From: Streptomyces sp. MMG1121
GTDB lineage: Bacteria; Actinomycetota; Actinomycetes; Streptomycetales; Streptomycetaceae
Direction: 5' to 3'
NCBI RefSeq assembly: GCF_001280015.1
Contig: NZ_LGDV01000051.1
Location: 80,328-144,327 of the forward strand
Length of the DNA stretch: 64,000 nucleotides
The notes under the pieces were generated by a model, which did not search any database, was not told the origin of the DNA, and saw nothing but the letters and a program-made list of their open reading frames with translations. Below are positions 20,344 through 29,531 of the stretch, in pieces. The translations under genes were made by a program, and so were the position numbers. Positions within the stretch are counted from its first letter, which is position 1. Each line of letters opens with the position of its first letter.

Positions 20344-22100
20344 GCGGACAGGGCGGTACTCATTCCATGTTCCCGGACGTCGACCACGACGTGGTCATCG
20401 CGGGCGGCGGACTGGCCGGGCTCTGCCTCGCCAAACAGCTCAAGGACGCCCACCCCGCGCTCAGCGTGCTCGTGTGCGAACGTGAACGTTCCCCCATCCC
20501 CCTGTCCGCGTTCAAGGTGGGCGAGTCGTCGGTCGAGGTCGGCGCGTACTACTTCGCCGCGGTCATCGGCCTGCGGGACTACCTGGAGGAGCACCAGCTG
20601 GAGAAGCTCGGGCTGCGCTACTTCTACGGCGACCGCCCCGACTTCCACCGCGAGTCCGAATTCGGCGTCAACCGGTTCCTGCCCGCCAAGTCCTACCAGC
20701 TCAACCGGGGCTCCCTGGAGGAGCACCTGCGCCTCGTCGTGGCCGGCGCGGGGGCCGAACTCACCCAGGGCGTCAGGGTCCTGGACATCGAGCTGGGCGA
20801 GCAGGAGGAGCCGCACCGGGTGACGTACCAGCCCGACGGCGAAGGCGACCGGCAGGCCACCACCGTCACCTGCCGCTGGGTCGTCGACGCCACCGGCCGC
20901 CACCGTCTGCTGCAACGCAAGCTCGGGCTCACCAAGCGGTATCCCAAGCCGCACAACTCGGTCTGGTTCCGGCTCGAAGGACGCCTCGACACGGACGAGT
21001 TGGTGGCGCCGGGCCACAACGTCTGGCACGACCGCGTGCACGAGCCGCGGTGGAACTCCACCAACCACTTCATGTTCGAGGGCGGTTGGGTGTGGGCCAT
21101 CCCGCTGGCCCCGAACCACACCAGCGTCGGCATCGTGGTGGCCGACGAACTCCATCCGGTGACGAAGTTCAACCGGATCGAGAAGGCCATCGACTTCGTG
21201 GTCGAGCGCGTCCCCGGCTTCGATCCCGCCATCCGCAAGCTGCCGGTGCTCGACTTCCGGGTCCTGAAGAACTACAGCCACTCCTCGCACCAGGTCTTCT
21301 CGCACGACCGCTGGGCGTGCGTCGGCGACGCCGCGGTCTTCGCGGACCCCTACTACTCGGTCGGCTCCAACCTGATCGGCTACGCCAACAGCTTCGTGAC
21401 CGAGATGGTCGGCAGGGACCGGGCGAACGCGTTCCAGCCGGACTTCGTGCGCTACGCGAACCGGTGGTTCCTCTCGCTGGCCGAAGGACTCACCCAGAAC
21501 ATCCAGGGCTCCTACGCCTTCCACGACAATCCCGTGATCATGTCCCTGAAGACGATCTGGGACTACTACGTGGGGTGGTCGTTCTCCGACCCGCAGTTCT
21601 ACGCGAAGACCTTCCTGGACGAGTCCGCGAGCACGACGCTCAGCGCTCTGGGCGCGCACGCGGTGTCGACCCAGGGCGCGGTGATGAACCTGTTCAAGGC
21701 CTGGTCGCGCAGCTACCGGGGTGTCTTCGAGTTCGACTACATCGACTACTTCGACGACCTGCCGACCCTGGCCCGCCTCTTCGTGCAGAACCTGCCCGCC
21801 GCCGACGGCGTGACGCCTGCCTTCGGCCCGGTGCTCGCGAGCATCCGTGACGGCATCGACCGCATCGAGGAGCTGGCCCACGTCATCTTCTACCTGGCCC
21901 TGGAGGACGCGCTGCCCGAGCACCTCGACTCCGTCCGCGCCCGTGGCTGGCTGAACGTGTCGGCGCTGAGCCTGGACCCGGACCGCTGGGAGAAGGACGG
22001 CCTGTTCACGCCGAAGAGCCGGCCCCGCCTCGCGGAGGTCGAGGCGCTCGAGGCGGAGATGCGCGGGCTGTACCGGGCGGGGACGCCCGTCGAGTCGTAG
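20340..22100 (+). CDS. Flavin-dependent halogenase
   Basis: 586 aa. N-terminal FAD-binding GGGLAGLCLA (about 19-30), the halogenase motif WxWxIP as WVWAIP near 250, GDAAVFADPYYSVGSNL near 330 (FAD contact), and KVGES with a following EKLGLRYF lysine in the place of the catalytic Lys of PrnA-type enzymes. These features separate halogenases from plain monooxygenases. It should chlorinate an aromatic ring using HOCl formed at reduced flavin. Coupling to the His A-PCP gene makes a carrier-bound imidazole the likely substrate, matching the chloro-imidazole residue of GE81112. No flavin reductase gene is nearby; a general cellular reductase would be needed. GTG 20340 overlaps the upstream stop. 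Confidence 0.85.
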   Translation: MSGQGGTHSMFPDVDHDVVIAGGGLAGLCLAKQLKDAHPALSVLVCERERSPIPLSAFKVGESSVEVGAYYFAAVIGLRDYLEEHQLEKLGLRYFYGDRPDFHRESEFGVNRFLPAKSYQLNRGSLEEHLRLVVAGAGAELTQGVRVLDIELGEQEEPHRVTYQPDGEGDRQATTVTCRWVVDATGRHRLLQRKLGLTKRYPKPHNSVWFRLEGRLDTDELVAPGHNVWHDRVHEPRWNSTNHFMFEGGWVWAIPLAPNHTSVGIVVADELHPVTKFNRIEKAIDFVVERVPGFDPAIRKLPVLDFRVLKNYSHSSHQVFSHDRWACVGDAAVFADPYYSVGSNLIGYANSFVTEMVGRDRANAFQPDFVRYANRWFLSLAEGLTQNIQGSYAFHDNPVIMSLKTIWDYYVGWSFSDPQFYAKTFLDESASTTLSALGAHAVSTQGAVMNLFKAWSRSYRGVFEFDYIDYFDDLPTLARLFVQNLPAADGVTPAFGPVLASIRDGIDRIEELAHVIFYLALEDALPEHLDSVRARGWLNVSALSLDPDRWEKDGLFTPKSRPRLAEVEALEAEMRGLYRAGTPVES

Positions 22101-22115
22101 ACCCCGCACCCTTGT

Positions 22116-22150
22116 GCGGCGGGTTCGCCCTCACGGGGTGAACCCGCCGC
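22116..22150. terminator. Bidirectional terminator between halogenase and antiporter genes
   Basis: GCGGCGGGTTCGCCC (22116-22130) and GGGTGAACCCGCCGC (22136-22150) form a 15-bp stem with one G/T wobble and a 5-nt loop. It sits exactly between the convergent gene ends at 22100 and 22163. Confidence 0.85.
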
Positions 22151-22162
22151 CCCGCGTCCGCG

Positions 22163-23452
22163 TCAGTGACCGCCCGGAGCCGCCACGGACACCGGATCGG
22201 CCGAGGAGCGCGGGTCGCCGTCCGCCGCCCGCACCCGGCGGCACAGCACCAGCAGGGGCTGCGTCAGCAGCGTGGTGGCGAGCGCCATCAACACGAACAC
22301 GGTGTAGAGCGGACCGCTCAACAACCCCGCCTGCAAACCGGCGTTGAGGGCGATCAGCTCGGTCAGCCCACGGGTGCTGAGCAGCACCCCGATGGTGAGC
22401 GAGGTCCGCCTGTCCAGCCGGCAGGCGCGCGCCGCGAGGGCACCGGAGCCCACCTTGGCGACGACGGCGAGCACCGTCACACCGCCCAGGACGGCCACCG
22501 CGGTGCCCCCCAGCGCGCCGACGGACACGCTGCGGCCCGACACCACGAAGAAGAACGGCAGCAGCAGCGATCCGATGCCGTCCAGGGAGCGCACCAGCTC
22601 CGGGTCCAGGGTGCCGTCCGGCTCACGGGGCGTGACCACACCGGCGAGCAGCGCCCCGAAGATGACGTGCAGGCCGAGCGCGCTGGTGGCCCATGCGGCG
22701 GCGAAGGCGAACCCGATCAGCACCGCCAGCCGGGGCTGCGCGGCGACACCGGGCGAGCGCATGAGGCGGCGCAGCACCAGCCGGGCCGGACCGACCATCA
22801 CGGCGACGAACACCAGGAGCAGGAACAGCCGCAACGGCAGGGACATCCCGGACCCGTCGCCGCTCTCCATGATGGTGCCGAGCAAGACGGCCCACCCCAC
22901 GACGTCGATGAGCCCGGCGGCCGAGACGGCGAGGACCCCGGGCACCGTGCCGGCCAGGCCGTTCTCCCGCACCACGACGATCAGCACCGGAACGGCCGTG
23001 ATCGACAGCGCGACGGCCAGGAAGAGGACCGAGCTCGCCGACATGTCACGGGGCACGCCCAGGTGCTCCAGGGGGCCGTGGAAGAGCAGCGCGGCGCCCG
23101 CGCCCACCAGCATCGGTACCGCGAAGGCCGCCGTCGCGATGGTGAGCGTCGCGCGGGACCTGCCGCGCAGCAGGTTCAGGTCCAGCTCGTATCCGACGAC
23201 ATACAGGAAGAGCACCAGGGAGACCTGGCTCAGTGCGGTCAGCATCGGTGCGATGGCCTGCGGGAACAGGGTGTCGCCGACGGCGGAGGGGAGTTGGGAG
23301 AGCAGACTGGGGCCGAGGGCGATGCCGGCGATCAACTGGCCGACGATGCTGGGCTGTCCGAGTTTCCGGGACAGCCACCCTCCGGCGTTGGCGGCTATGA
23401 GGATCACCGCCGACGCTCCGACCAGGTGGGTTACGGTCGCGTCCGGACTCAT
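22163..23452 (-). CDS. CPA2-family cation/proton antiporter
   Basis: 429 aa, about 12 hydrophobic helices. LGQPSIVGQLIAGIALGPSLL is the standard entry of KefB/NapA-like CPA2 antiporters, with further family-like stretches FGALLAGVVTP and STRGLTELIALNAGL. No TrkA-N/RCK domain follows, so it resembles the actinobacterial 'cation:proton antiporter' genes found in several antibiotic clusters. Likely role: Na+ or K+/H+ exchange, perhaps coupled to self-protection or export. ATG 23452 overlaps the stop of the upstream NRPS gene (ATGA), so the two are co-translated and the antiporter belongs to the cluster. Confidence 0.87.
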   Translation of the reverse strand: MSPDATVTHLVGASAVILIAANAGGWLSRKLGQPSIVGQLIAGIALGPSLLSQLPSAVGDTLFPQAIAPMLTALSQVSLVLFLYVVGYELDLNLLRGRSRATLTIATAAFAVPMLVGAGAALLFHGPLEHLGVPRDMSASSVLFLAVALSITAVPVLIVVVRENGLAGTVPGVLAVSAAGLIDVVGWAVLLGTIMESGDGSGMSLPLRLFLLLVFVAVMVGPARLVLRRLMRSPGVAAQPRLAVLIGFAFAAAWATSALGLHVIFGALLAGVVTPREPDGTLDPELVRSLDGIGSLLLPFFFVVSGRSVSVGALGGTAVAVLGGVTVLAVVAKVGSGALAARACRLDRRTSLTIGVLLSTRGLTELIALNAGLQAGLLSGPLYTVFVLMALATTLLTQPLLVLCRRVRAADGDPRSSADPVSVAAPGGH

Positions 23453-26400
23453 GTGTTCCTCCCGTTGCCTGTGCCGTGCGCGATGGGCGTGCCGGAGGGC
23501 GATCGTCGGTGCGGGAACGGTTCCCGGGGCCGTGCGAAGGAGCTGAGCGCCCCGTCGAGCCCGTGCCGTAGGGCCTCGGCCGCGCGCTGCCCGGCTGTGC
23601 CCGCGTCCGCTTCGACGCGCAACACCCGGCGGCCGGGCCCGCTCGTCCCGAGCAGGGTCACGACCAGCGGTACGCCGGTCGCGGCCGGGGCGACGGCCTG
23701 TGACGCCACGAGCACCCCGGGCAGTCCTCGGGCCGGGGCCCCCGTTCTGACCGCCTCGTCCACCGCGACGACCAGGTCGGCCGGGGTCATCGCGGCCGCC
23801 GCGTCGACCGGGCAGTGCACGCGCGCCGCCGACCGCTGCACCTGAAGCTCTCCGGCACCGCCCGCGCCCGCCGTCACCAGGGCCACCGCGGAGGTCAGCA
23901 CTACCAGTTCCTCGGCGGCCCGTCCCCCGCTGATCCGCGCGAGGGCCCGCACGGCTCCCTCGGACAGGGGCAGTTCGGTCGTGGTACGAGCGAACAGGGC
24001 GGCCAGTGGGGCGTCGGGGTCGCACAGCACGGCCCGAAGGACCTCGCGCAGCTGCTCGCCGATCCGGGCCGCACTCCGCGGGGTGAACCGGTCGCGGCGG
24101 TAGCCGACGCGGATCTGGGTGTGCTGCCCGGAGCCGGGTTCCGGCAGCAGGAAGCCGAAGGAGAGGTCGAAGTCGCTGACCTCGGGCGGGTCGTCGAGAT
24201 GGCGCGCGGTGCGCCGGCCGGAGCCCGTGCCGCCTTCGACGGTCGGTGACATCACCGTCTCCACCAGCACGTCGAACAGCGGATTTCGGCCCGCCTCCCG
24301 CGGCAGCGCGAGATCCTCCACGATCCGGTCGAACGGATACTCCTCGTGTTCCTGCACATCGAGGGCGGTCCGGCGGACCCGGTCGAGCAGGTCGGTGAAG
24401 GAGCCCGCCGGATCCAGGGCGGTGCGCAGCACGACCGTGTTGGCGAACAGCCCCACCTCCTCGGCCAGTTCGGGCAGCGAGCGTCCGGCCACCACCGTGC
24501 CGAGTGGCAGGTCGGTGACGCCCGTGAGCCGGTGCAGCAGCACGCGCGCCGCCGCGACACACACCATGAACGGCGTGGCGCCGGCCCGCAGGGCAAGGGC
24601 CCGCAGCCTCCGCGTCCCCTCCTCGTCCAGGGCCAGCCGGATCTGCCCGCCCGCGCCGCCCCGCACGTGTGCCGGCACATGGTCGGCGGGCAGCGGGGCG
24701 AGCGGAGGCAGATCGCCGAGCGTCCGCCGCCAATACCGTGCGTGGGCCTGCCCGCCCGCTCCGGCCAGTCGGGCGGCCAGCGCCCGCGTGTGCGCGCGGT
24801 AGCCCGGGAGCCCGGGCAGCGGGCACGGCTGCCCCGCCTCGAACGCCGCGGCCGCGGTGAGCAGGTCGCGCAGCAGCACGGAGTACGACCAGCCGTCGTT
24901 GACGCAGTGGTGGACGTTGAACAGCAGGACGGGCGGCCGTCCCCCGGCGCTCAGCTGGCGCAGCCGCACCAGCGGACCGGCGGCCAGGTCGAACCGCCAC
25001 CTGGTCTCCTCGTCGTGCGCCCGGGCGAGCGCGGCCTCGAACCGCTCGGGGGGGACCCGCTCCACCAGCGGTTCGAGGTCCACCTCCGCGACCTCGTGGA
25101 CGACCTGCCGCAGCACCGCGCCCGCGCCGTCCCGCGGCAGGTCGAAGGTGGTCCGCAGCGACTCGTGCCGGACCGCCAGGGCCAGCAGCCCGGCACGCAG
25201 CGCCTCCTCGGACAGGGGGCGGTCGAGTTCGTAGGCCTCCACCATGTTGTAGGCACGCGACTCGCCCTCGTCCAGGGCCTCCAGGAGCCACATGCGGCGT
25301 TGTGCGTTGCTGGCCTCGGTCTCGGCGGGGAGGGGCTGCCGGGGGGGCCGCGGTGGGGCGGCGGACGGGGTCGTGCGGGCGCCGTGCAGGCCCCGCCGTA
25401 CCGCCTCGGCCAGCGCCTCGGGGGTTCGCGCGGTGAAGATCTGCCGTACGGCCACACCGCATTCGGGTTCCGCCGCGCACAGGGCGCTGACGAGCTGTGC
25501 GGCGGTGAGGCTGTGGCCGCCGGCCGCGAAGAAGTCCTCGTCCGCGGCGCGCGGCGGCTGCCCGAACACGCTCTCCCAGGCCTGTGCGACGGTCCGCGAC
25601 GCGCCGTCCTGCGGCGTCCACACGGCCCGCGGCCCGGGAGCCGGGGAGGCCGCGAGCGCGGTCCGGTCGATCTTGCCGTGCGGGGTCCGGGGCAGCGCGG
25701 GCACCTGGGTGAGCAGGGCGGGGACCATGTGCGCGGGCAGCTGATCGGCCAACCGGGCCCGTACGACGGCGGGTTCGAGGGGCGGGTCGGCCGTGTACCA
25801 GCCGGCCAGGGTCACGGCGTCCCGGCCGCCGGACCGGGGCAGTACCACCGCCTCCCGTACCCCGGCGAGCCGCACCAGTGCCTGCTCCACCTCGCCGGGC
25901 TCCACACGGTGGCCGTGCAGCTGGACCTGACCGTCGATCCGGCCGAGGTAGTCCAGTGTGCCGTCGGCGTTCCAGCGGGCGAGGTCGCCCGTGCGGAAGC
26001 TGTGGCCGGCGCCGCCGACCGGGCAGGCGACGAACCGCCGGGCCGTGGCGTCGGGCGCGTTGAGATAGCCGGACGCCACGCCCGGGCCGGCGACATAGAT
26101 CTCGCCGGGGACCCCGACGGGCGCGAGCGTCCCCCAGGGCGTCACGAGCAGGACACCGAAGCCCGGCGAGGGGGAGCCGATGGGCACCGACATCAGCTCG
26201 GCGGCCCGGTCGCCGTCACAGACGTACGACACGCACTCCACGGTCGCCTCGCACGGGCCGTAGAGATTGACCAGCCTGCCGATCCTGAGCCGGCCCCGGG
26301 TGCGGGCCATCAGACCGCGCGGCACCGCGTCACCGCCGAGGATCAGATGGGACAGGGGCAGCCCGGCCGACGGCGGGAGCGCCTCCAGCATGGCCGACAG

Positions 26401-27930
26401 CAGGCCCGGCACACAGTTGACGAGGGTGACCCGCTCGGCGCGGATCCGATCCCAGAAGGTGACGGGGTCCAGTTCGTCGGGCGCCCCCATCGCGATCAGC
26501 GTGCCGCCCGCGCCGAGCGTCACGAAGATCTGGTACGCCGTCGCGTCGGACGTGAGCGCCGAGAGCAGGGCGCACCGGACCTCGGCGTCGATGCCGAGTT
26601 GCTCCGCCGAACTGACCGCCTTGTGCCGCAGTTGGTCGTGCCGCAGGCTCACCGGGCGGGGCAGTCCGGTGGAGCCCGAGGTGAAGAGCACCATGGCCTC
26701 GTCCTCGGGCCGTACGCGTGGCGCGGGCGGCGGTTCGGAGGCGACCGGTGCGGTGTCGAGGACCCGGGCCGCGGGCAGGACGGGCAGGGCGGGGTCGGCG
26801 CAGGAGTGGTCGCCGATCAGGAGCCCGGCCTCGCTGAGGCGCAGCAGATGGCTGACGCGCTGTGCGGGATGGGCGGGATCGACGGGCACCCAGGCGGCGC
26901 CCGCGCGCAGCACGGCCAGTACGGCCACGACGAGGCCCGCGCCGCGCGGCAGGACCACGGCCACCCGGTCGCCGGGCACGACACCGTGTTCGGTGCGCAA
27001 CACGGCGGCCAGGTGCGCCGAACGGCGCATCAGGTCGTCGTACGTCAGCCGGGTGGCGCCGTCGGCCACGGCGACTTTGCCGCCGTGCCGCGCGGCGGCC
27101 GAGTCGACCAGGTCGAGGAGGGTGCGGGCGGGATAGGCGGTCGGCAGCGGCAGCCCGCTCCAGCGCGCCAGCTCCGCGCGCCGGGCGGGGCCGTGGATGT
27201 CCACCTCCCGGGCTGGACGCCGTGGATCGCGGGCGAGGTCGGCCAGCGCGGCGGCCACACAGCGGGGCAGACTGCCCGCGGCGGCCGGTACCCGCGCGTA
27301 CGGGGAGGCGACCGCCACCCGCAGGGTGCCGTCCTCCGTCAGCCGGCCGCGTACCTCGACTCCCGCCGACGCCGGACGTCCGGGTCCGTCCGCCGTCTCC
27401 CAGCACACGGCCAGCTGGGACAGGGCGTCGGTCTCGGCCGCGCCGGCCGCTTCGAGCCGGGCCGCGAGCGGCTCACGGTGGCGCCAGGCGAACGGTGTCG
27501 CGGCGACGAGGTCGGCGTGGGCGCGGGCGAGGAACTCGGTCATCGGCGTGCCCGGTGCGATCCCGGTGCGCAGGGCGATTTCGGCGTCCGGGTCGGCGGG
27601 CGAGGGGCACAGCACGGCCAGCTCCTCGGCCGCCCCGAACGCGCCCAGGCACAGCCGGGTCGCGGCGAAGAGCAGCAGCTGCAGGCCGACCGGATCGTCC
27701 CCCGCCATGCGCCGCAGGGCCGCCGTCCGATCGGCCGGTACGTATCCGGCCTCCGGCACCGGCGCGCTCGTCCCTCCCGGTTGGAGCAGGGGCTCGCGGC
27801 GGATGCCCCGCAGCGTGGCGAGCCAGTGGACGCGTACGGCCGCGGAGTCCCTTTCCGCACCATGGCCAAAAAGTGCGGCCGCCGGCGCGGAACGCACCGG
27901 TCCGGAGGTATGGTCGGGGCATTTCGACAA
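23449..27930 (-). CDS. NRPS (half-C)-A-PCP-C-(half-C)
   Basis: 1493 aa if it starts at TTG 27930, which has GAGGAG upstream; TTG 28017 is an alternative. Order: about 230 residues resembling only part of a condensation domain, without HHxxxDG; A domain (A3 FTSGSTGLPRP near 413); PCP (Ser in AGGHSLTA near 805); complete C domain (HHCVNDG near 1005); then about 170 residues similar to the N-terminus of the protein at 34974 (EELVVLTSAVALV versus EELVVLTAAAALV). The pocket code by eye is D-A-Y-N-I-G-L-V-E-K, with no match known to me. The C domain condenses one peptide bond. The carboxyl-terminal half-C lobe has no A domain after it, so it may dock another subunit. Confidence 0.88.
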   Translation of the reverse strand: MSKCPDHTSGPVRSAPAAALFGHGAERDSAAVRVHWLATLRGIRREPLLQPGGTSAPVPEAGYVPADRTAALRRMAGDDPVGLQLLLFAATRLCLGAFGAAEELAVLCPSPADPDAEIALRTGIAPGTPMTEFLARAHADLVAATPFAWRHREPLAARLEAAGAAETDALSQLAVCWETADGPGRPASAGVEVRGRLTEDGTLRVAVASPYARVPAAAGSLPRCVAAALADLARDPRRPAREVDIHGPARRAELARWSGLPLPTAYPARTLLDLVDSAAARHGGKVAVADGATRLTYDDLMRRSAHLAAVLRTEHGVVPGDRVAVVLPRGAGLVVAVLAVLRAGAAWVPVDPAHPAQRVSHLLRLSEAGLLIGDHSCADPALPVLPAARVLDTAPVASEPPPAPRVRPEDEAMVLFTSGSTGLPRPVSLRHDQLRHKAVSSAEQLGIDAEVRCALLSALTSDATAYQIFVTLGAGGTLIAMGAPDELDPVTFWDRIRAERVTLVNCVPGLLSAMLEALPPSAGLPLSHLILGGDAVPRGLMARTRGRLRIGRLVNLYGPCEATVECVSYVCDGDRAAELMSVPIGSPSPGFGVLLVTPWGTLAPVGVPGEIYVAGPGVASGYLNAPDATARRFVACPVGGAGHSFRTGDLARWNADGTLDYLGRIDGQVQLHGHRVEPGEVEQALVRLAGVREAVVLPRSGGRDAVTLAGWYTADPPLEPAVVRARLADQLPAHMVPALLTQVPALPRTPHGKIDRTALAASPAPGPRAVWTPQDGASRTVAQAWESVFGQPPRAADEDFFAAGGHSLTAAQLVSALCAAEPECGVAVRQIFTARTPEALAEAVRRGLHGARTTPSAAPPRPPRQPLPAETEASNAQRRMWLLEALDEGESRAYNMVEAYELDRPLSEEALRAGLLALAVRHESLRTTFDLPRDGAGAVLRQVVHEVAEVDLEPLVERVPPERFEAALARAHDEETRWRFDLAAGPLVRLRQLSAGGRPPVLLFNVHHCVNDGWSYSVLLRDLLTAAAAFEAGQPCPLPGLPGYRAHTRALAARLAGAGGQAHARYWRRTLGDLPPLAPLPADHVPAHVRGGAGGQIRLALDEEGTRRLRALALRAGATPFMVCVAAARVLLHRLTGVTDLPLGTVVAGRSLPELAEEVGLFANTVVLRTALDPAGSFTDLLDRVRRTALDVQEHEEYPFDRIVEDLALPREAGRNPLFDVLVETVMSPTVEGGTGSGRRTARHLDDPPEVSDFDLSFGFLLPEPGSGQHTQIRVGYRRDRFTPRSAARIGEQLREVLRAVLCDPDAPLAALFARTTTELPLSEGAVRALARISGGRAAEELVVLTSAVALVTAGAGGAGELQVQRSAARVHCPVDAAAAMTPADLVVAVDEAVRTGAPARGLPGVLVASQAVAPAATGVPLVVTLLGTSGPGRRVLRVEADAGTAGQRAAEALRHGLDGALSSFARPREPFPHRRSPSGTPIAHGTGNGRNT

Positions 27931-28365
27931 TGGTGGCTCCTCGGCTCGAAAAGGGCAGGAGAAGACGCGTGTCAGGAAAACGGATCGGCGCCGCCGAGGA
28001 GAGCTATAATGCCTCAAGACCCTTGACGGTGCGAATATCCGCGACGGTTGCGATGAATGTGGGAACCTGGGGAGTGACGTGGCTCACATGTCGAGCCGCT
28101 GGGGTATTTTGTCTGGTGAGACTAGGCTTCGACCTAGTCTTTTCCGGCGACGTGGGGATGATGGCCGGTGGACGGAAACGGGGGACGGGGGCGCTCGACG
28201 GCGTTCTCGGCATGCCGTTCGAGTAATTCTAGACCGAGCCGAATTTCCCTGGATTTTAAACTGGAAAAGGTTTTCCCCGGTCCGGATCGATATGTGTCCG
28301 AAATCTCTCGTGAGGGTCCGTCTGTCCCGAATACTGCCTGAGTACAGAAAAGGAAAGCACACCTC
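27931..28365. other. Divergent promoter region between NRPS and oxygenase genes
   Basis: The 435-bp region separates the minus-strand NRPS (TTG 27930) from the oxygenase at 28366. It is more AT-rich than the genes. It holds a stem-loop at 28119-28140, a 14-bp palindrome GGAAAAGGTTTTCC at 28263-28276, and a GAAAAGGAAAG ribosome-binding stretch before 28366. No gene is evident. Confidence 0.6.
28119..28140. promoter_or_regulatory. 8-6-8 inverted repeat followed by T-run
   Basis: AGACTAGG and CCTAGTCT flank the loop CTTCGA, and TTT follows on the plus strand. It could be an operator for a TetR-like regulator in the divergent promoter, or an attenuator in the leader of the oxygenase gene at 28366. 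The sequence alone does not decide. Confidence 0.5.
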
Positions 28366-29448
28366 ATGGATATCAGAGGAGCTCTTCCCGTCGCGGAACT
28401 CCCGACGCGAGCCGACGACGGCATGCCCTGCCTGGAGCTGACCGATGCGGAGCGTACCGCCCTGCACGACCTGGCGGAGGCGGCCCTGGACGACAGCCAC
28501 GAGCAGCCGCTCGACCAGCGGCTCGACCAACTGACCCTGCTCGCCCACGAGATGCCCGTGCGGATCCGGTCCCACCTCGTGCGTTTCCGGCTCACCGGAC
28601 GCCCCTACGGCGGTCTCGTCGTCGCCAACCTGCCCGTGTCCGAAGCCCTGGCCGGCCCGACCCCCACCGACTACGTCCACGAGCCGGTGAGCGCGGAGGC
28701 GGAGCGCGCCACCGCCCTGCTGCTCCTGTTCGGCACCCTCCTCGGCGATCCGGTCTCCTTCCTGACCCAGCAGCGGGGCCGCCTGGTCCTCGACCTGTTC
28801 CCGATCAAGGGACACGAGGCGGAACAGCTCGGCTCCAGCTCCACGACCCCGCTGGAGTGGCACAACGAGGACGCCTTCCACCCGCTGCGCGCCGACTGGA
28901 TCATGCTGGCGGGGATCCGCAACCACGACCGGGTGCCGACCACCTTCGCCACCGTCCAGGACATCCGGCTGGAGGACCGGCTGCGCGCGTTGCTCTTCGA
29001 GGAGCGCTTCGTCATCCGGCCCGACGAGTCGCACACCGCCGCGTTCAACAGCAGGACCACCGGACTGGAGGAGGAGAGCTGGGTCGCCGAGGCGTTCCGT
29101 GACATCGCGGACCAGCAGACCGAGCCCCGGCGCACGGCCGTCCTCTCCGGCGACCGCGCCGCCCCCTACATCCGGATCGACCCGGCCTTCATGCCGCGCA
29201 CGCTCGACAGCGAGGCACTTCAGGCCCTCGACGCCGCGATCGCGGCCATCGACGCCGGCCTGCGGGACGTCGTGGTCGGACCCGGCGAGCTGCTCATCGT
29301 CGACAACAAGCGTGCCGTACACGGACGCAGGCCCTTCGCGGCCCGCTACGACGGCACCGATCGATGGCTGCGCCGCATCAACGTCCTGGCCGACCTGCGC
29401 CGGGCCGGCGGACGCCGCTACGCACCGCACGGCCGGGCCCTGGTCTGA
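28366..29448 (+). CDS. VioC/OrfP-type Fe(II)/2-oxoglutarate amino-acid hydroxylase (copy 1)
   Basis: 360 aa. The iron ligands are visible: HxE in LEWHNEDAFHPLRADW and distal His in RAVHGRRPF, followed by the co-substrate Arg region in DRWLRRINV. The family (clavaminate synthase-like; VioC, OrfP, AsnO, GetI) hydroxylates free basic or polar amino acids at C3 or C4. GE81112 production uses such an enzyme, GetI, to 4-hydroxylate citrulline; this gene or its paralogue at 37440 is the candidate. It is transcribed alone and converges with the NRPS ending at 29532, with a terminator between. Exact substrate and position of hydroxylation are not readable from sequence. Confidence 0.88.
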   Translation: MDIRGALPVAELPTRADDGMPCLELTDAERTALHDLAEAALDDSHEQPLDQRLDQLTLLAHEMPVRIRSHLVRFRLTGRPYGGLVVANLPVSEALAGPTPTDYVHEPVSAEAERATALLLLFGTLLGDPVSFLTQQRGRLVLDLFPIKGHEAEQLGSSSTTPLEWHNEDAFHPLRADWIMLAGIRNHDRVPTTFATVQDIRLEDRLRALLFEERFVIRPDESHTAAFNSRTTGLEEESWVAEAFRDIADQQTEPRRTAVLSGDRAAPYIRIDPAFMPRTLDSEALQALDAAIAAIDAGLRDVVVGPGELLIVDNKRAVHGRRPFAARYDGTDRWLRRINVLADLRRAGGRRYAPHGRALV

Positions 29449-29462
29449 GGCACCGTGACAGT

Positions 29463-29486
29463 GGCGGCCCGCGCCGGCGGGCCGCC
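29463..29486. terminator. Terminator hairpin after oxygenase copy 1
   Basis: GGCGGCCCGC (29463-29472) and GCGGGCCGCC (29477-29486) form a perfect 10-bp stem with a 4-nt loop. It lies between two convergent gene ends (29448 and 29532). Confidence 0.8.
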
Positions 29487-29531
29487 CCGCGGTACCCGGC
29501 ACAGCCGCGCCCCGCACGCCAGCCGGGGGCG

